From Panopea generosa (taxonomy: Eukaryota; Mollusca; Bivalvia; Adapedonta; Hiatellidae): a stretch of 64,000 nt of DNA. Below are positions 48,629 to 58,929 of this stretch, in pieces. The position numbers were made by a program, and so were the translations under genes. The stretch lies in contig CM055894.1 of NCBI GenBank assembly GCA_029582155.1, positions 29,988,707 through 30,052,706 of the forward strand. Direction: 5' to 3'. The notes beneath the pieces were generated by a model that worked only from the letters and a program-made list of their open reading frames with translations, had not been told where the DNA came from and did not search any database. Within the stretch, counting starts at the first letter, position 1. Every line of letters starts with the position of its first letter.

Positions 48629-49846
48629 ATGTCGTCAAAAGAAGTAAATACTTTGTCGGAGGAGGAAATGTTGAAACGTCTGGCTTTGAAGTATAACTTT
48701 ACGCCAAAGGCTAGCACACCAAAGACAGGATTTGCTGCCGTATCATTTCTGATGAAGGATGACGGTGCAAGACCCAAACTAGGAAAGCCCGACTTAGAAA
48801 CAGAAGATGCTGATACTTCTTTTCATTTACCACCTGTGAAGACAGAATCATCCCATCTCCTTCATACGACAAGTATGCATCATAGTGCAAACGCATCCAT
48901 CCCGAGAGTACCATTTTTCTCAGGTGATGAGCCAGCCCAGAAGGGAGATGTCACCTACATTGAGTGGAGGTTCGAGATCAGGTGCTTGTTGGGAGATGAG
49001 GAACTTAGCCCCAGCGTACTGACACAGGCTATTAGACGGTCACTGCGAGGTACTGCAAGAAGGATGTTAATCCCACTTGGAGAAAAGGCGTCGCCAAACG
49101 ACATTTTACAGAAACTAGATGCACTCTTCGGCGACATTGCAACAAATGGCATGGTCATGCAGGAGTTCTTCAACTCATTTCAGCGCCCAGAAGAATCTGT
49201 CACTGCTTTCGGCTGTAGACTGGAAACACTTCTCCAGACTGCCATTGACAACGGTCATCTTGCCAGGACTGCCAAGAATGACTTGATGCGCCACAAGTTT
49301 TGGACATCATTGCAGTCGGATCGGCTCAAGGCACAGACCAGACACAAGTATGACACTCTGTGCAACTACGATGAACTTCTACGAGAAATTAGGATTGTAG
49401 AGAAGGAGATAGCCATCGGTGTGAACCCTGCTGTTAAGAAAGCCCATCATCAGCCAGTATATGCAGAGGACAGAAAGGAAGACCACACCACTATACCAGA
49501 CCAGCTATCCAGCTTGGAGAAGAGGTTCCAAGGGAAATTGGACTCGATGGAAAAAAGGTTAGATAGCAAGATTGATGACAAATTCAACATGATCTTGCAG
49601 AAACTTGACCAGAAATTACCTGGTGATGATCAGACTGGTCAAGGTTACAGTAACCAGAGAAGGGGTCATGGTAATGGCAACTACAATGGAAACCATTACA
49701 ACAACCAAAGAGGTTACAACCGTGGAGGTTACAACCATGGAGGGTACAACCGTGGTGGCTACAAGAACCGCAACTACAACCAAAGACAGGGTGATGGTAA
49801 AGATGGAAACAACAACAGCCAACCAAAAGACCAACCGCCTCTGTAG
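48629..49846 (+). CDS. Gag polyprotein (PNMA-like capsid, RGG-type tail)
   Basis: 405-residue structural protein that should assemble into the virus-like particle packaging the element's RNA. Residues ~1-90 are a Ser/Lys/Glu-rich leader. Residues ~91-265 form an all-helical capsid-like region: IPRVPFFSGDEP, then YIEWRFEIRCLL, RRSLRGTARRML and ILQKLDALFGDI, resembling the PNMA/Ty3 gag capsid pattern. Residues ~290-330 look like a coiled coil (SLEKRFQGKLDSMEKRLDSK). Residues ~340-385 are an Arg-Gly-Tyr-Asn-rich basic tail (RGYNRGGYNHGGYNRGGY). No CCHC zinc knuckle is present, so RNA binding is inferred to rest on this RGG-like tail. The ATG at 48629 is the first in frame. The stop TAG overlaps the pol frame. 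Confidence 0.9.
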   Translation: MSSKEVNTLSEEEMLKRLALKYNFTPKASTPKTGFAAVSFLMKDDGARPKLGKPDLETEDADTSFHLPPVKTESSHLLHTTSMHHSANASIPRVPFFSGDEPAQKGDVTYIEWRFEIRCLLGDEELSPSVLTQAIRRSLRGTARRMLIPLGEKASPNDILQKLDALFGDIATNGMVMQEFFNSFQRPEESVTAFGCRLETLLQTAIDNGHLARTAKNDLMRHKFWTSLQSDRLKAQTRHKYDTLCNYDELLREIRIVEKEIAIGVNPAVKKAHHQPVYAEDRKEDHTTIPDQLSSLEKRFQGKLDSMEKRLDSKIDDKFNMILQKLDQKLPGDDQTGQGYSNQRRGHGNGNYNGNHYNNQRGYNRGGYNHGGYNRGGYKNRNYNQRQGDGKDGNNNSQPKDQPPL

Positions 49847-52800
49847 AGTGTGGCCGAACAGAGGTAGGTGAAAGTGGAGGCCAGAAGTTTATAGAGCGGT
49901 TGATTGGATGTTCCAATGAAGGAGATGTGGTAGTTCATGGGAAGTCCACCAGAGGGCTTATAGATAGCGGATCCATGATTACTACAGTGTCCGACTCATT
50001 TTTTCGTTCGTTGGAAGATCAACCAGAGTTACTTTCCTTGGATACTCTAGGTTTAGATGTATCTACAGCAGATGGATCCAGCCTCAACTATAGTGGATAT
50101 TTCGAGTCCCACATTAAGATTCCTTTTTTACAGGATTGTGAGATGCAGATCCCTATTTTAGTTGTTCCCGATACACATTTGATTAGGAACTGCCCTGTAA
50201 TCGTGGGAACCAATGTTATTAGGATATGTAAAGAGACTACATCAGGAAAGACAACTCAGATACCAGCGGAGTGGAAGATTGCTATGGATAGTATTAACTG
50301 TGTGTCATACTCAGTTAAATGCAGTGGGAAGAAAGCTGTCAGCATTGCTCCATATGAGACAGTCACTGTGAATGGCATCGCAAGGAATGTTGACCATGGC
50401 ATAGCAGAAGTGGTTACAGAGAACCTCAGCACCTCAAGCAACTATACAGTATGCCCCAGAGTTGTGAAACTAGGTCAACATGGGTCTGTATCCAAGATTT
50501 TGGTGAAGGTCTGCAACATGTCAGCAAAGATTATTACACTGCGACCGAAGTCAGACATATGCCAGATCAGTGAGGTCAAGGTCGTTGATACTCTCACTTC
50601 CAACAGAGGTAGCCAACCCACAACCAAGGACAGCAGTTTTTCACCACTCGAAGAATTAGGCGTGAAGATAGATGCAGAGACACTAACAGCAGAGCAACTT
50701 CTACGTGCCAAGCAGGTCATTGGGAATTGGGAGCACATTTTCTCAAAGAATTCTTTAGATATAGGGCATACAGACATAGTGAAACACAAGATTGTGTTAG
50801 AAGATGAGCGACCCTTCAAACAGCCCTACAGAAGGATACCCCCTGGCATGTATGAAGAAGTAAGACAACATGTTAAAGAGATGTTAGAAGTAGGTGCCAT
50901 TAGAGAGTCAGATAGCCCATACTCGTCTAATGTAGTCTTAGTAAGGAAGAAGGACAACTCACTGCGGTTTTGCCTAGATTACAGGACCCTGAATTCTAAG
51001 ACTAGGAATGACGCCTACATGCTACCAAGATTTGATGACACCATAGATACCCTGAATGGAGCTCAGTATTTCTCGAAGTTAGACCTAAGAAGTGGATATT
51101 GGCAGGTTGAGATGGATGAGAACTCCAAGCAGTACACTGCCTTTTCTGTTGGAAACCTTGGATTCTACGAATGCCATCGGATGAGCTATGGGCTATCAAA
51201 TGCGCCGGCCACATTCCAACGACTGATGGAGAAATGTATGGGAGAAATGCACCTTAGAGACTGCTTGATCTTCCTGGATGACATTCTCATATTCTCGAAA
51301 ACTTTCGACGAACACATACAACGTCTTGAAGGTGTGTTTTCGAGATTGGAACAACATGGTCTGAAGCTCAAACCCAACAAGTGTGAGTTCTTCAAAAGTA
51401 GAATTACCTACCTTGGACATGTTGTCTCCAAAGATGGAGTAGCGACCGATCCAGAGAAGACGGCAGCAATAAAGGACTGGAAGCCACCCACTAACATCAA
51501 GACTCTGAGACAATTCCTTGGATTCGCAGGATACAACAGGCGTTTTGTGAAGAACTTTTCACAGATAGCTCAGCCACTGAATGCCCTGCTGGAAGGTCAT
51601 GGAACCACAAAGGCCTCCAAGAGGAATTCCAAGAAGACAAAGAAGAAAGCTGCAGAATGGAAGTGGGATGAGGCTCAACAGCTAGCTTTCAAGACACTAA
51701 AAGAGAAGTTGACTACGCCACCTATCCTAGCATATGCTGATTATACCAAACCATTCATCCTTCATACTGATGCCAGCGGATCTAGATTAGGTGCGGTACT
51801 ATACCAGAAGTTCGAAGGATTAGACCGGGTAATTGCATATGCAAGCCGTGGACTACGACCCAGTGAAAAGAAATATCCGGCACATAAACTGGAATTCCTG
51901 GCACTTAAGTGGGCGGTGACCGACAAGTTTCATGACTACCTGTACTCGAACACTTTCGAAGTAGTCACTGACAACAACCCCCTCACTTATGTACTGACAA
52001 CAGCAAAGTTGGATGCTACAGGTCACAGATGGGTTGCAGCGTTAGCCAACTACAACTTCTCTATTGTCTATAGAGCTGGAAAGCTAAACATAGATGCAGA
52101 TAGCTTATCGAGACTACCACAAGTTGTTCCAGATGTTGTTAAAGCCATCTGCCACTCAGCAATAGCATCTGTTCCATTAGCAGATAGTGTTTCAGACGTG
52201 AACACCCATCACCTGGCCAGTGTGGGTGTGATCTCCTCTGAAAACATCAACCAAGTTGATTGGACAAAGGAACAGGCAGCTGACCCAACAATTGCTAGAG
52301 TGAAAGAGCTTGTTATAAGCAGTTCTCACCCGAGGGAGGAGAAGTTGAGGAGAGAGACCTCAGAGGTACAGAAACTTGTCCGCGAGTGGAAGCGACTTCA
52401 TCTTGAAAACGGTGTTTTGTACCAAACTGCTTATTTAGATGGACAGCTTCAAACACAACTGGTAGTACCACAGTCATACCGTGAGCATGCACTCCAAGGA
52501 GTTCATGATGATGTGGGACATCAAGGAAAAGACAAGACATTGTGGTTAGCGAGACAGAGATTTTACTGGCCTGGACTTGAGGCAGATGTCAACAAAAGAG
52601 TAGAAACTTGTGGACGCTGCATAAGACGTAAAACCCCAGTCAAGACAGTAGCAGAACTAGTGCCAATCCACACAACTCGACCAATGGAGCTAGTCTGCAT
52701 GGACTTCCTGTCACTAGAGATGTCTAAAGGAGGCTATGAACACATCCTGGTCATAACGGATCATTTTACGCGTTACGCCCAAGCCATACCATGTCGTAAC

Positions 52801-54024
52801 CAAACAGCCCAAACGACTGCCAAAGCCCTGTATGAAAGTTTCTTCAGGTTCTACAGCTTTCCTGAAACACTACACAGTGACCAAGGTCGGAACTTTGTTG
52901 GCAAAGTTATACAGGAGCTCTGCAAAATCGCACAAATAAAAAAGACGAGAACAACGCCATACCATCCCCAAGGCAATGGATCAGCAGAACGCTTCAACCA
53001 AACTTTACTTAAAATGCTTGGAACATTGGAGACGAAGCAAAAAGAGGACTGGAAATCGTACATTGCGCCCCTAGTCCAAGCTTACAATGCCACCAGGAGT
53101 GATTTAACCGGATTTTCGCCTCACTACTTGATGTTTGGATGGCACCCCCGACTCTCTGTTGATGTTTACTTAGGCACAACACCAGAAGCAGATGAGACCA
53201 TTGGAGACCCCAAATCGTACGCCAAGAAACTCAAGAAAAGACTGGAATTTGCATATGGTGTAGCAGCTAAGGAGGCAAGGAAAAATGCAGCCAAGAACAA
53301 GACATATTATGACAGAAAAGTGAAAGATTCAAAGTTGGATGAGGGAGACAGAGTTTTGGTGAGGAAAGTGCATCTTCAAGGGAAGCAGAAATTGGCAGAC
53401 AAGTGGGAAGAGGATCCATACTTGGTACTCGCGATACCAAATATGGATATTCCTGTCTACAAAGTCAGGAAGGAAGATGGAACCGGCCCAGTGAGAACAC
53501 TGCACAGGAACCTCCTTCTACCGTTCACTTGTATTCCCCCAGTAACCCTACCAGAAGAACCATCAAAATGTTATAGAAAGAAGGGTCAACCAAGAAATGC
53601 TACCCCTGTACAGAGCAACAGCAGCACAGAAAGCAGCACATCTGACTCGGAACCAGAGAGATGGGAATTACCAGTCAGAAGGAAGATACAAGTTCACCCA
53701 AATCTTCCATTTAGCAACCACAGCAGCACAGGGAGCATCGATACATGTGCCATACCAAATGTCAGCAACTCGGGTGATGGTGAAAACCATGACGCTGGAG
53801 TGAGTAGCTCACATACAGATGGTACCATGGCGCCGAGAGAATCATCCTCTTTTGGAGCAGACGATGCCCACCTGATTCCTGATAGTGACAACCCAGATGT
53901 TTTGACTGCAGTGGATAATCAGCCACCAAGAAGATCCGAAAGGCAGAGAAAACCACCTGATCGGCTTGGCCATTGGGTTATGCAGCAAAACGGAACTGTC
54001 CCAAGTGAAGAGATTTATGTTTAA
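49801..54024 (+). CDS. Pol polyprotein: PR, RT, RNase H, integrase
   Basis: Open frame of 1407 codons after a stop at 49798-49800. It overlaps gag by 46 bp in the -1 frame and has no ATG near its start, so expression by -1 frameshift from gag is likely. Residues counted from 49801: aspartic protease with IDSGS (catalytic Asp 55); RT ~339-530 with LRFCLDYRTLN and the active site FLDDI (Asp 493, 494); RNase H with ILHTDAS (Asp 657), LEFLALKWAV and VTDNNPL; integrase with an HHCC finger (His 902, His 907, Cys 937, Cys 940) and a D,D35E core (Asp 968, Asp 1027, Glu 1063); then a GPY/F-like stretch (KWEEDPYLV...RTLHRNLLLPF) and a ~190-residue Ser/Glu/Pro-rich tail ending near RRSERQRKPPDR. No stops or frameshifts, and all catalytic residues are present. 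Confidence 0.95.
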   Translation, partial: RWKQQQPTKRPTASVECGRTEVGESGGQKFIERLIGCSNEGDVVVHGKSTRGLIDSGSMITTVSDSFFRSLEDQPELLSLDTLGLDVSTADGSSLNYSGYFESHIKIPFLQDCEMQIPILVVPDTHLIRNCPVIVGTNVIRICKETTSGKTTQIPAEWKIAMDSINCVSYSVKCSGKKAVSIAPYETVTVNGIARNVDHGIAEVVTENLSTSSNYTVCPRVVKLGQHGSVSKILVKVCNMSAKIITLRPKSDICQISEVKVVDTLTSNRGSQPTTKDSSFSPLEELGVKIDAETLTAEQLLRAKQVIGNWEHIFSKNSLDIGHTDIVKHKIVLEDERPFKQPYRRIPPGMYEEVRQHVKEMLEVGAIRESDSPYSSNVVLVRKKDNSLRFCLDYRTLNSKTRNDAYMLPRFDDTIDTLNGAQYFSKLDLRSGYWQVEMDENSKQYTAFSVGNLGFYECHRMSYGLSNAPATFQRLMEKCMGEMHLRDCLIFLDDILIFSKTFDEHIQRLEGVFSRLEQHGLKLKPNKCEFFKSRITYLGHVVSKDGVATDPEKTAAIKDWKPPTNIKTLRQFLGFAGYNRRFVKNFSQIAQPLNALLEGHGTTKASKRNSKKTKKKAAEWKWDEAQQLAFKTLKEKLTTPPILAYADYTKPFILHTDASGSRLGAVLYQKFEGLDRVIAYASRGLRPSEKKYPAHKLEFLALKWAVTDKFHDYLYSNTFEVVTDNNPLTYVLTTAKLDATGHRWVAALANYNFSIVYRAGKLNIDADSLSRLPQVVPDVVKAICHSAIASVPLADSVSDVNTHHLASVGVISSENINQVDWTKEQAADPTIARVKELVISSSHPREEKLRRETSEVQKLVREWKRLHLENGVLYQTAYLDGQLQTQLVVPQSYREHALQGVHDDVGHQGKDKTLWLARQRFYWPGLEADVNKRVETCGRCIRRKTPVKTVAELVPIHTTRPMELVCMDFLSLEMSKGGYEHILVITDHFTRYAQAIPCRNQTAQTTAKALYESFFRFYSFPETLHSDQGRNFVGKVIQELCKIAQIKKTRTTPYHPQGNGSAERFNQTLLKMLGTLETKQKEDWKSYIAPLVQAYNATRSDLTGFSPHYLMFGWHPRLSVDVYLGTTPEADETIGDPKSYAKKLKKRLEFAYGVAAKEARKNAAKNKTYYDRKVKDSKLDEGDRVLVRKVHLQGKQKLADKWEEDPYLVLAIPNMDIPVYKVRKEDGTGPVRTLHRNLLLPFTCIPPVTLPEEPSKCYRKKGQPRNATPVQSNSSTESSTSDSEPERWELPVRRKIQVHPNLPFSNHSSTGSIDTCAIPNVSNSGDGENHDAGVSSSHTDGTMAPRESSSFGADDAHLIPDSDNPDVLTAVDNQPPRRSERQRKPPDRLGHWVMQQNGTVPSEEIYV

Positions 54025-54425
54025 ATTTCTTCTGTGTTTTTTTATTTTTAATGTTGAGGAAGCGATAAGATTATTTCACTGAAATTTCTTGTATTGATTA
54101 TATTTTTGTACATGTATATCAGAAGTCTGTGTGAAAATGTTAATTTACCCATTATAAATTTATTTTTCAGCAGTCTACTTGAAAATGTATCTGTTTTATT
54201 TCAGATTTAAATTTCATGAGGTATTTAGACTTTTTGCTGAAGTTATATTATTATCTGCAAGGATAAAATATATTTATATAATCAACTGTTTCTTTCAGAC
54301 CAGAAATAACTTAATATTCATTTTTTTAAATTTTAGAATATGGTTTTATTATGTGTTTTGTTTGATACAATGCCAGCATTCAATCAGTTAATGTCGAGGA
54401 CGACATTTCACAAAGCCCGGAAGTA
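54025..54425 (+). other. 3' region of the retrotransposon, no env
   Basis: Non-coding. It carries four more acceptor-like motifs (AG at 54170, 54204, 54298 and 54336), including TTTATTTCAGATTTAAATTT shared with the leader. Just before the right LTR the purine tract is weak (GGAAG at 54419-54423), so the polypurine primer is not obvious. GTCGAGGACGAC sits 30 bp upstream of the LTR. Confidence 0.6.
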
Positions 54426-55135
54426 TGTCACCCAGTGTTACTAATTCATTTTTTTATAGTTCCAGCATTTTATGGTTCAAGGGAGACAACACTGTCTTAA
54501 CCTATAATTATCTTACATAAAGTCATACAGGTACATCCTAACTGTAAAGTATTGGAAAACAATTAATTACTTGTATAGTACAAAATAGTAAACCCAAACT
54601 GGTTTATTGTACATGTTGTTTTGTTTGTATATATTGTGAACTGAGTTAGCTTGGGCATGACAGATTGGCAAGTGAGCGATGTGAGTTAGTATTTAGTTTG
54701 GGAGTGACATTGATTGACAAGTGAGTGATGCAAGTTAGGCCACACCCAGCACTGCATGCATACCCTTATCCCCAAACTAACAATCTACAGCATTCTTCCT
54801 CTAGACATCGACAAAGACACTAAATATATTATTAGTATATTTTGTCACACTCCAGGCAGAAATAATAAAACTGCAAAGTTTTATTTATTTGATCAGAATA
54901 TCTTGGTAAGATCTGTGATATTGTTTTTTATTTATTTTAAAGAGCCGCGTTAATAATGAAATATTGTAATTTGTATTGTGAAGTATTGTGTAAATGTTCT
55001 TTTTGTTTTAATGTGTATCTGAATGTTATGTTATGTATTACAGGCTCTTTGACCCTGAGTATACTGTAATAAATCTGCAATTATAACAAGAACCATGGAA
55101 TTGTTATTACCGAATATCTTCCAACCCCGGTTACA
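54426..55135 (+). repeat. 3' LTR (710 bp)
   Basis: Offset exactly 8705 bp from the 5' LTR. The only difference I noticed is CTTCC/TCTTCC context near 55117 (C to T). AATAAA lies at 55068. Confidence 0.95.
55068..55073 (+). terminator. AATAAA polyadenylation signal in the 3' LTR
   Basis: Equivalent of 46363. It is expected to define the 3' end of the genomic RNA. Confidence 0.55.
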
Positions 55136-55139
55136 TATA
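55136..55139. repeat. Right target-site duplication TATA
   Basis: Matches the TATA before the left LTR. A fifth base does not match. Confidence 0.7.
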
Positions 55140-56495
55140 CAAAGTTGGTAACACAAGCTATGGTCCCACATAAGTATGTTAATGTAGATAACTGCCAGCA
55201 GTTGGGATTGACATCGGTACAAGTAGTTTCAGAAACTCACATCCTCCAGGTGGACGCAAATTGTCGAGGTCCGAGACATTTTCGTTACGCTGTCGGACCC
55301 TTGTAATTTCACTTAAGCTAGTAGTTGGCACATTTCAACATATCCATCGATAAACTATTGCACTGAACTGACCAAGTTTAGCGGTGAAATAATTAATTTA
55401 TTTAATGCAGCATATCTATCTGACAACATTCTCAAATTTATGTGCACAGTGCAGTTGAAAAATAATGTACATTTAGGTGGAATTATATAAATACCTTTGG
55501 TTGTACTAGCTTCGTTAATCATGGTTAATGTTATTGCAAAGGTCCTTAGGGTAATGGAACAGTAAAGTTCGGACCTGTCGTATAGTCTTGCGAATATTTA
55601 AAACAATCGCTGAACGATCCTGAACCTGCCAGTATAACTACTTTATGAAGCCCCATTTCCCATTTCATTCTTATTTAACAGATATAGAGAGTCAATGGTA
55701 GTAATATAATTTATACAGTACATGGTACTGAGACCAAACCAAAACTCGTTTTAAAAATACCGGTATGTACTCGTTTTGAAAATAACCGATATTCATATCT
55801 GTATTTCAGAATTTCAATAAAATTCCAAGATCATTAAGAATATAAATTATAATGTATTGGTTATGAAAAGTAGAAAATATACTATTCCTGCAATTCTTGT
55901 ATCGGAAAAAATGCCATATCTACCAGGTGATACCAACATCTTCGGTATATATTGGCACAGTTGCAGCTCTTTAATATATTTCCATCGGATACTCTTGTCG
56001 AGACATCCCCCCTAAACTTACCAACTAACTTTGATCAAACTTGCTACTGCCAGAGAATCAGTCCAAAAGGCGTTAAAGCCCATAAGGACACGCTACATAC
56101 ATGTTATACACTTGAAACATAATAGGTTAAACTATAATACCGTAAAACAGTGCCACTGATTACTTGTTTGTGATTTTATACATGTAGGCTGATACTCATA
56201 TTATTTTCACGCAAAAGGTCATAGGTCCATCAGCATACAAACAGAAAATCATAAACATCAATGTAATACAAAACAAGTCATCAATGGCATCACTTTACCG
56301 TATTCACACATTGATCATGAATAGACTAAAATTCAAACCTTAAACAAAATAAATGTTAATATAAGACAGTCTTAAAGGGATTATATTGGCATATTGCCGA
56401 CAATTCCCTGTCCTAAATACACACGCCCAGCATGAAGATACACTTATAACTTAGAGATATACGCGTCTAAAGTGTCTTATTGCATAACCTCTTTA
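55140..56495. other. Intergenic, nothing recognised
   Basis: AT-rich DNA downstream of the insertion. Confidence 0.5.
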
Positions 56496-56499
56496 TTAC

Positions 56500-56700
56500 A
56501 AACGACGGGTTTCTGAAGCCACGTTTTTGTTTTTGTTTACATTCACCATGTTCAACGAACCGCTTTCGGGTTTCCGGTCGAACATCGTATAACATCGTGA
56601 AGACTTGTTCCGGATCTCGTTTTCGAGGCTTTGTTCGGGAAGTTTATGGAGTTCAATGTAAACATTGCGCAATACTTTATTGCGGGATGTATTAAAGTTT
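56500..56700. promoter_or_regulatory. CpG-dense patch, possible promoter
   Basis: In a CpG-poor neighbourhood this 200-bp stretch has many CpGs (AACGAACCGCTTTCGG, CCGGTCGAAC, CCGGATCTCGTTTTCGAGGC, GCGC, GCGG) and two CCGG(A/T)-type ETS-like cores. Frames on both strands are short and without domains. It may be a TATA-less promoter or first exon for the candidate exon at 57432, but there is no direct evidence of transcription. Confidence 0.25.
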
Positions 56701-57431
56701 TGGCCAATACTCAATTATTGATCATTTCATAACTTTCAAGTAAATAAAGGTAATACATAAGCATTATTTTGTGCACGCTGCATACGGGAAAAGTTTGGAT
56801 TAACAGCGTGTTTGTGTTACTTGCCAATATAACCCCTTTAATAAATTTATAATGAATAAACTAAAAGTTCAAAATCTGGTTGAGCCTCAAATGCGACAAT
56901 GTCTTTGAAAAAGATAGTGAAAATTGCCGTATTGACTAGTATTTCTGGTATTATTAATGAAATACAGGTATTGAATTTATAAATAACTTTCTCTATTTAC
57001 TCATAACATTGGAGGTATTGCATCTGGAGAGATAGATATTTAATTTATTTTTATTCAAGTACTGATGATATTCAATATTTTTTCATAATGTTTACCTAAG
57101 TTAAGGCTGTAAGGTAATTGTATAATATATCAAACTGATATGAACTAGCGAAATCGGATAATCAATATCTGAGTTTGCGAGTTGGACACTTTAAAATTGA
57201 CCGCTTTTTCTGTTGTCGTTTGTCGTTGTCATTCATTTATCTGTCGTCATAATTGATATCGTTGATTGAGTCATATATTTTGTTTTCATTTCAAAATTTA
57301 AATGTCCCTTAAAGATATATTCATGGACAATAATGATAGGTTAATGATTACTTAAAATAACAATTACTTTTTGTTGCTAACGTTTAATGTGAAACGGAAG
57401 TGAATTGAATTGTTTTGTTTCTTTCCTACAG

Positions 57432-57503
57432 CTCATTTATATCCTAATTGTTGAAAAAATGAAAAGGACATATGGAGCCAAAAGCAAACCTGTCACATAT
57501 TTT
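57432..57503 (+). CDS. Candidate first coding exon of an unknown gene
   Basis: Bounded by a strong acceptor (TTTCTTTCCTACAG ending at 57431) and a good donor (GTAAGAT at 57504). The ATG at 57459 in GAAAAAATGAAA opens a phase-0 frame MKRTYGAKSKPVTYF. The basic, KRTYG-containing start looks like the N-terminus of a nuclear protein, but I do not recognise the family. A further exon could begin at 58162 after TTTATTTTATAG (KFKKRV...), which is speculative. It is too short to stand alone and could be chance. Confidence 0.25.
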
Positions 57504-58929
57504 GTAAGATTACATGGTTAGTCATAAATTAGTTAGTTTGTCCTTATTTGGTCTTTTTTACATGAATGTGTTGAAAATAGAAACATATTGTAAGTCACAT
57601 ATTGCATTTGACCATCCATTACAAATAAACATTTATGCACATTATAAAATGCCCATGTTTCCATAAGAAGTTTATGGGTCTGCATTTTTTTTAAAATATT
57701 GTTTATAGAAATCTGTTAGTATTAGCAAAATAAGGCCAACATTGATTCCATGTGTGTATGCTCACTCCCTATCTGCACAAAAAACTGGGTGGTCGAAATA
57801 TTTTCCTTCAGGTTTTGAAGAGATGTATAATGTGTATGGGCATTTATTATGTTTGTACGATACAATATTTTTCAAAATTGATTCCCCTCTTGGATTGGGA
57901 TAGAGCAAACATTATTTAAATGTTTGTAAAAAACAAAGAAACAACGTTGTTGATAATTTTAGCTTAGTTAATGAACATGACTAGTGAGTTACTGAAGTCA
58001 AATTCTATCAAATAGATTAAATCAAAATTTATAGTCAAGTGTAAAATAAGACATGCCATTTACAGTACAGAGTTGTTTAAATAATTGGTTATGACAATTG
58101 ATAATTTGTGCAGGACATGTTAGCTTTAAAAGCTGATGTTTTATCTATTTATTTTATAGAAGTTTAAGAAGAGAGTGTGTGTTGTAATGGTCGAAAATTG
58201 GAGCATCAATAACAGGGCTGTTTGTTCAACCATGTTTTGTGTCATTGAGCAAGACATGTTATTCGTCGATTTATTGGATATACCCAGGGAAATTTAAACC
58301 ATGGTATTTTAGATATATGTTAAATAGGGCCCTCCTTTAAATCTATTGTTTTCTCCTATTTGCTCAAAATTGCAGCAAACCAAACATTGAAAGAATTGAC
58401 ATTTTTCATGATTCCTGTCCATATATGTTTAAAATGACTATGCATAATCAAAATATGACAAAATATCCACTAACCTACCTACCTACACGAAAAATACTGT
58501 ATCGGAGCAAAGCAAACGAACATTTTTTTAAAAATAATTAAAATATGATAAAATAATTATAAAACAAATCAAATCATTTTAATTTTGCAGTTGTCCTTTT
58601 TCTACAAAGTGACTGATATAATATGTCATATGTTATACATATATATCTTTTTCTAATGACAAACTGGTATGGAAGACAAGTAAACATCGAAGTAAATAGT
58701 ACAGTTGTATCCCTTAAACGTTTTAACGAAAGGGACATAAGATTTTTAAAAAAATACGCTGTCTGTCTCATTCAGTATCACAATTAACAGAACCATTTGA
58801 TAGGAAATAAAGCATAAATGAAAACATCCAATGTGAAATTAGTTTGTATACATTTGTAATATGTTGGAAACTTTTTTCATATGAGTTATTTGAACTGCAT
58901 TGTATGCATTTTCAGATAACCTTTACCAA
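57504..58929. other. Intergenic or intronic, nothing firm
   Basis: AT-rich. A possible acceptor at about 58161 is followed by a ~40-codon open frame, not recognised. Confidence 0.45.

Larger units (their letters stand above)
45721..55135 (+). mobile_element. Intact Ty3/Gypsy LTR retrotransposon, 9415 bp
   Basis: This is a complete element: 710-bp LTRs beginning TGTCACCCAG and ending CCCCGGTTACA, a primer-binding-site candidate two bases after the left LTR, a 2.2 kb leader, intact gag, intact pol in order PR-RT-RNase H-IN (the Ty3/Gypsy order), and a ~400-bp 3' region without an env gene. By eye the LTRs are nearly identical; I noticed one C/T difference (46412 against 55117). They frame a TATA target duplication. 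Near-identical LTRs plus open gag and pol imply a recent, possibly still mobile insertion. No sign of nested insertions. Lineage within Ty3/Gypsy needs an RT tree; the PNMA-like gag and GPY/F-type integrase end are useful pointers. Confidence 0.95.

Noticed and set aside
54025..54425. Search for an env gene downstream of pol
   Set aside because: Only ~400 bp, AT-rich, with no frame encoding a signal peptide or membrane protein; the 70-codon frame there is low-complexity.
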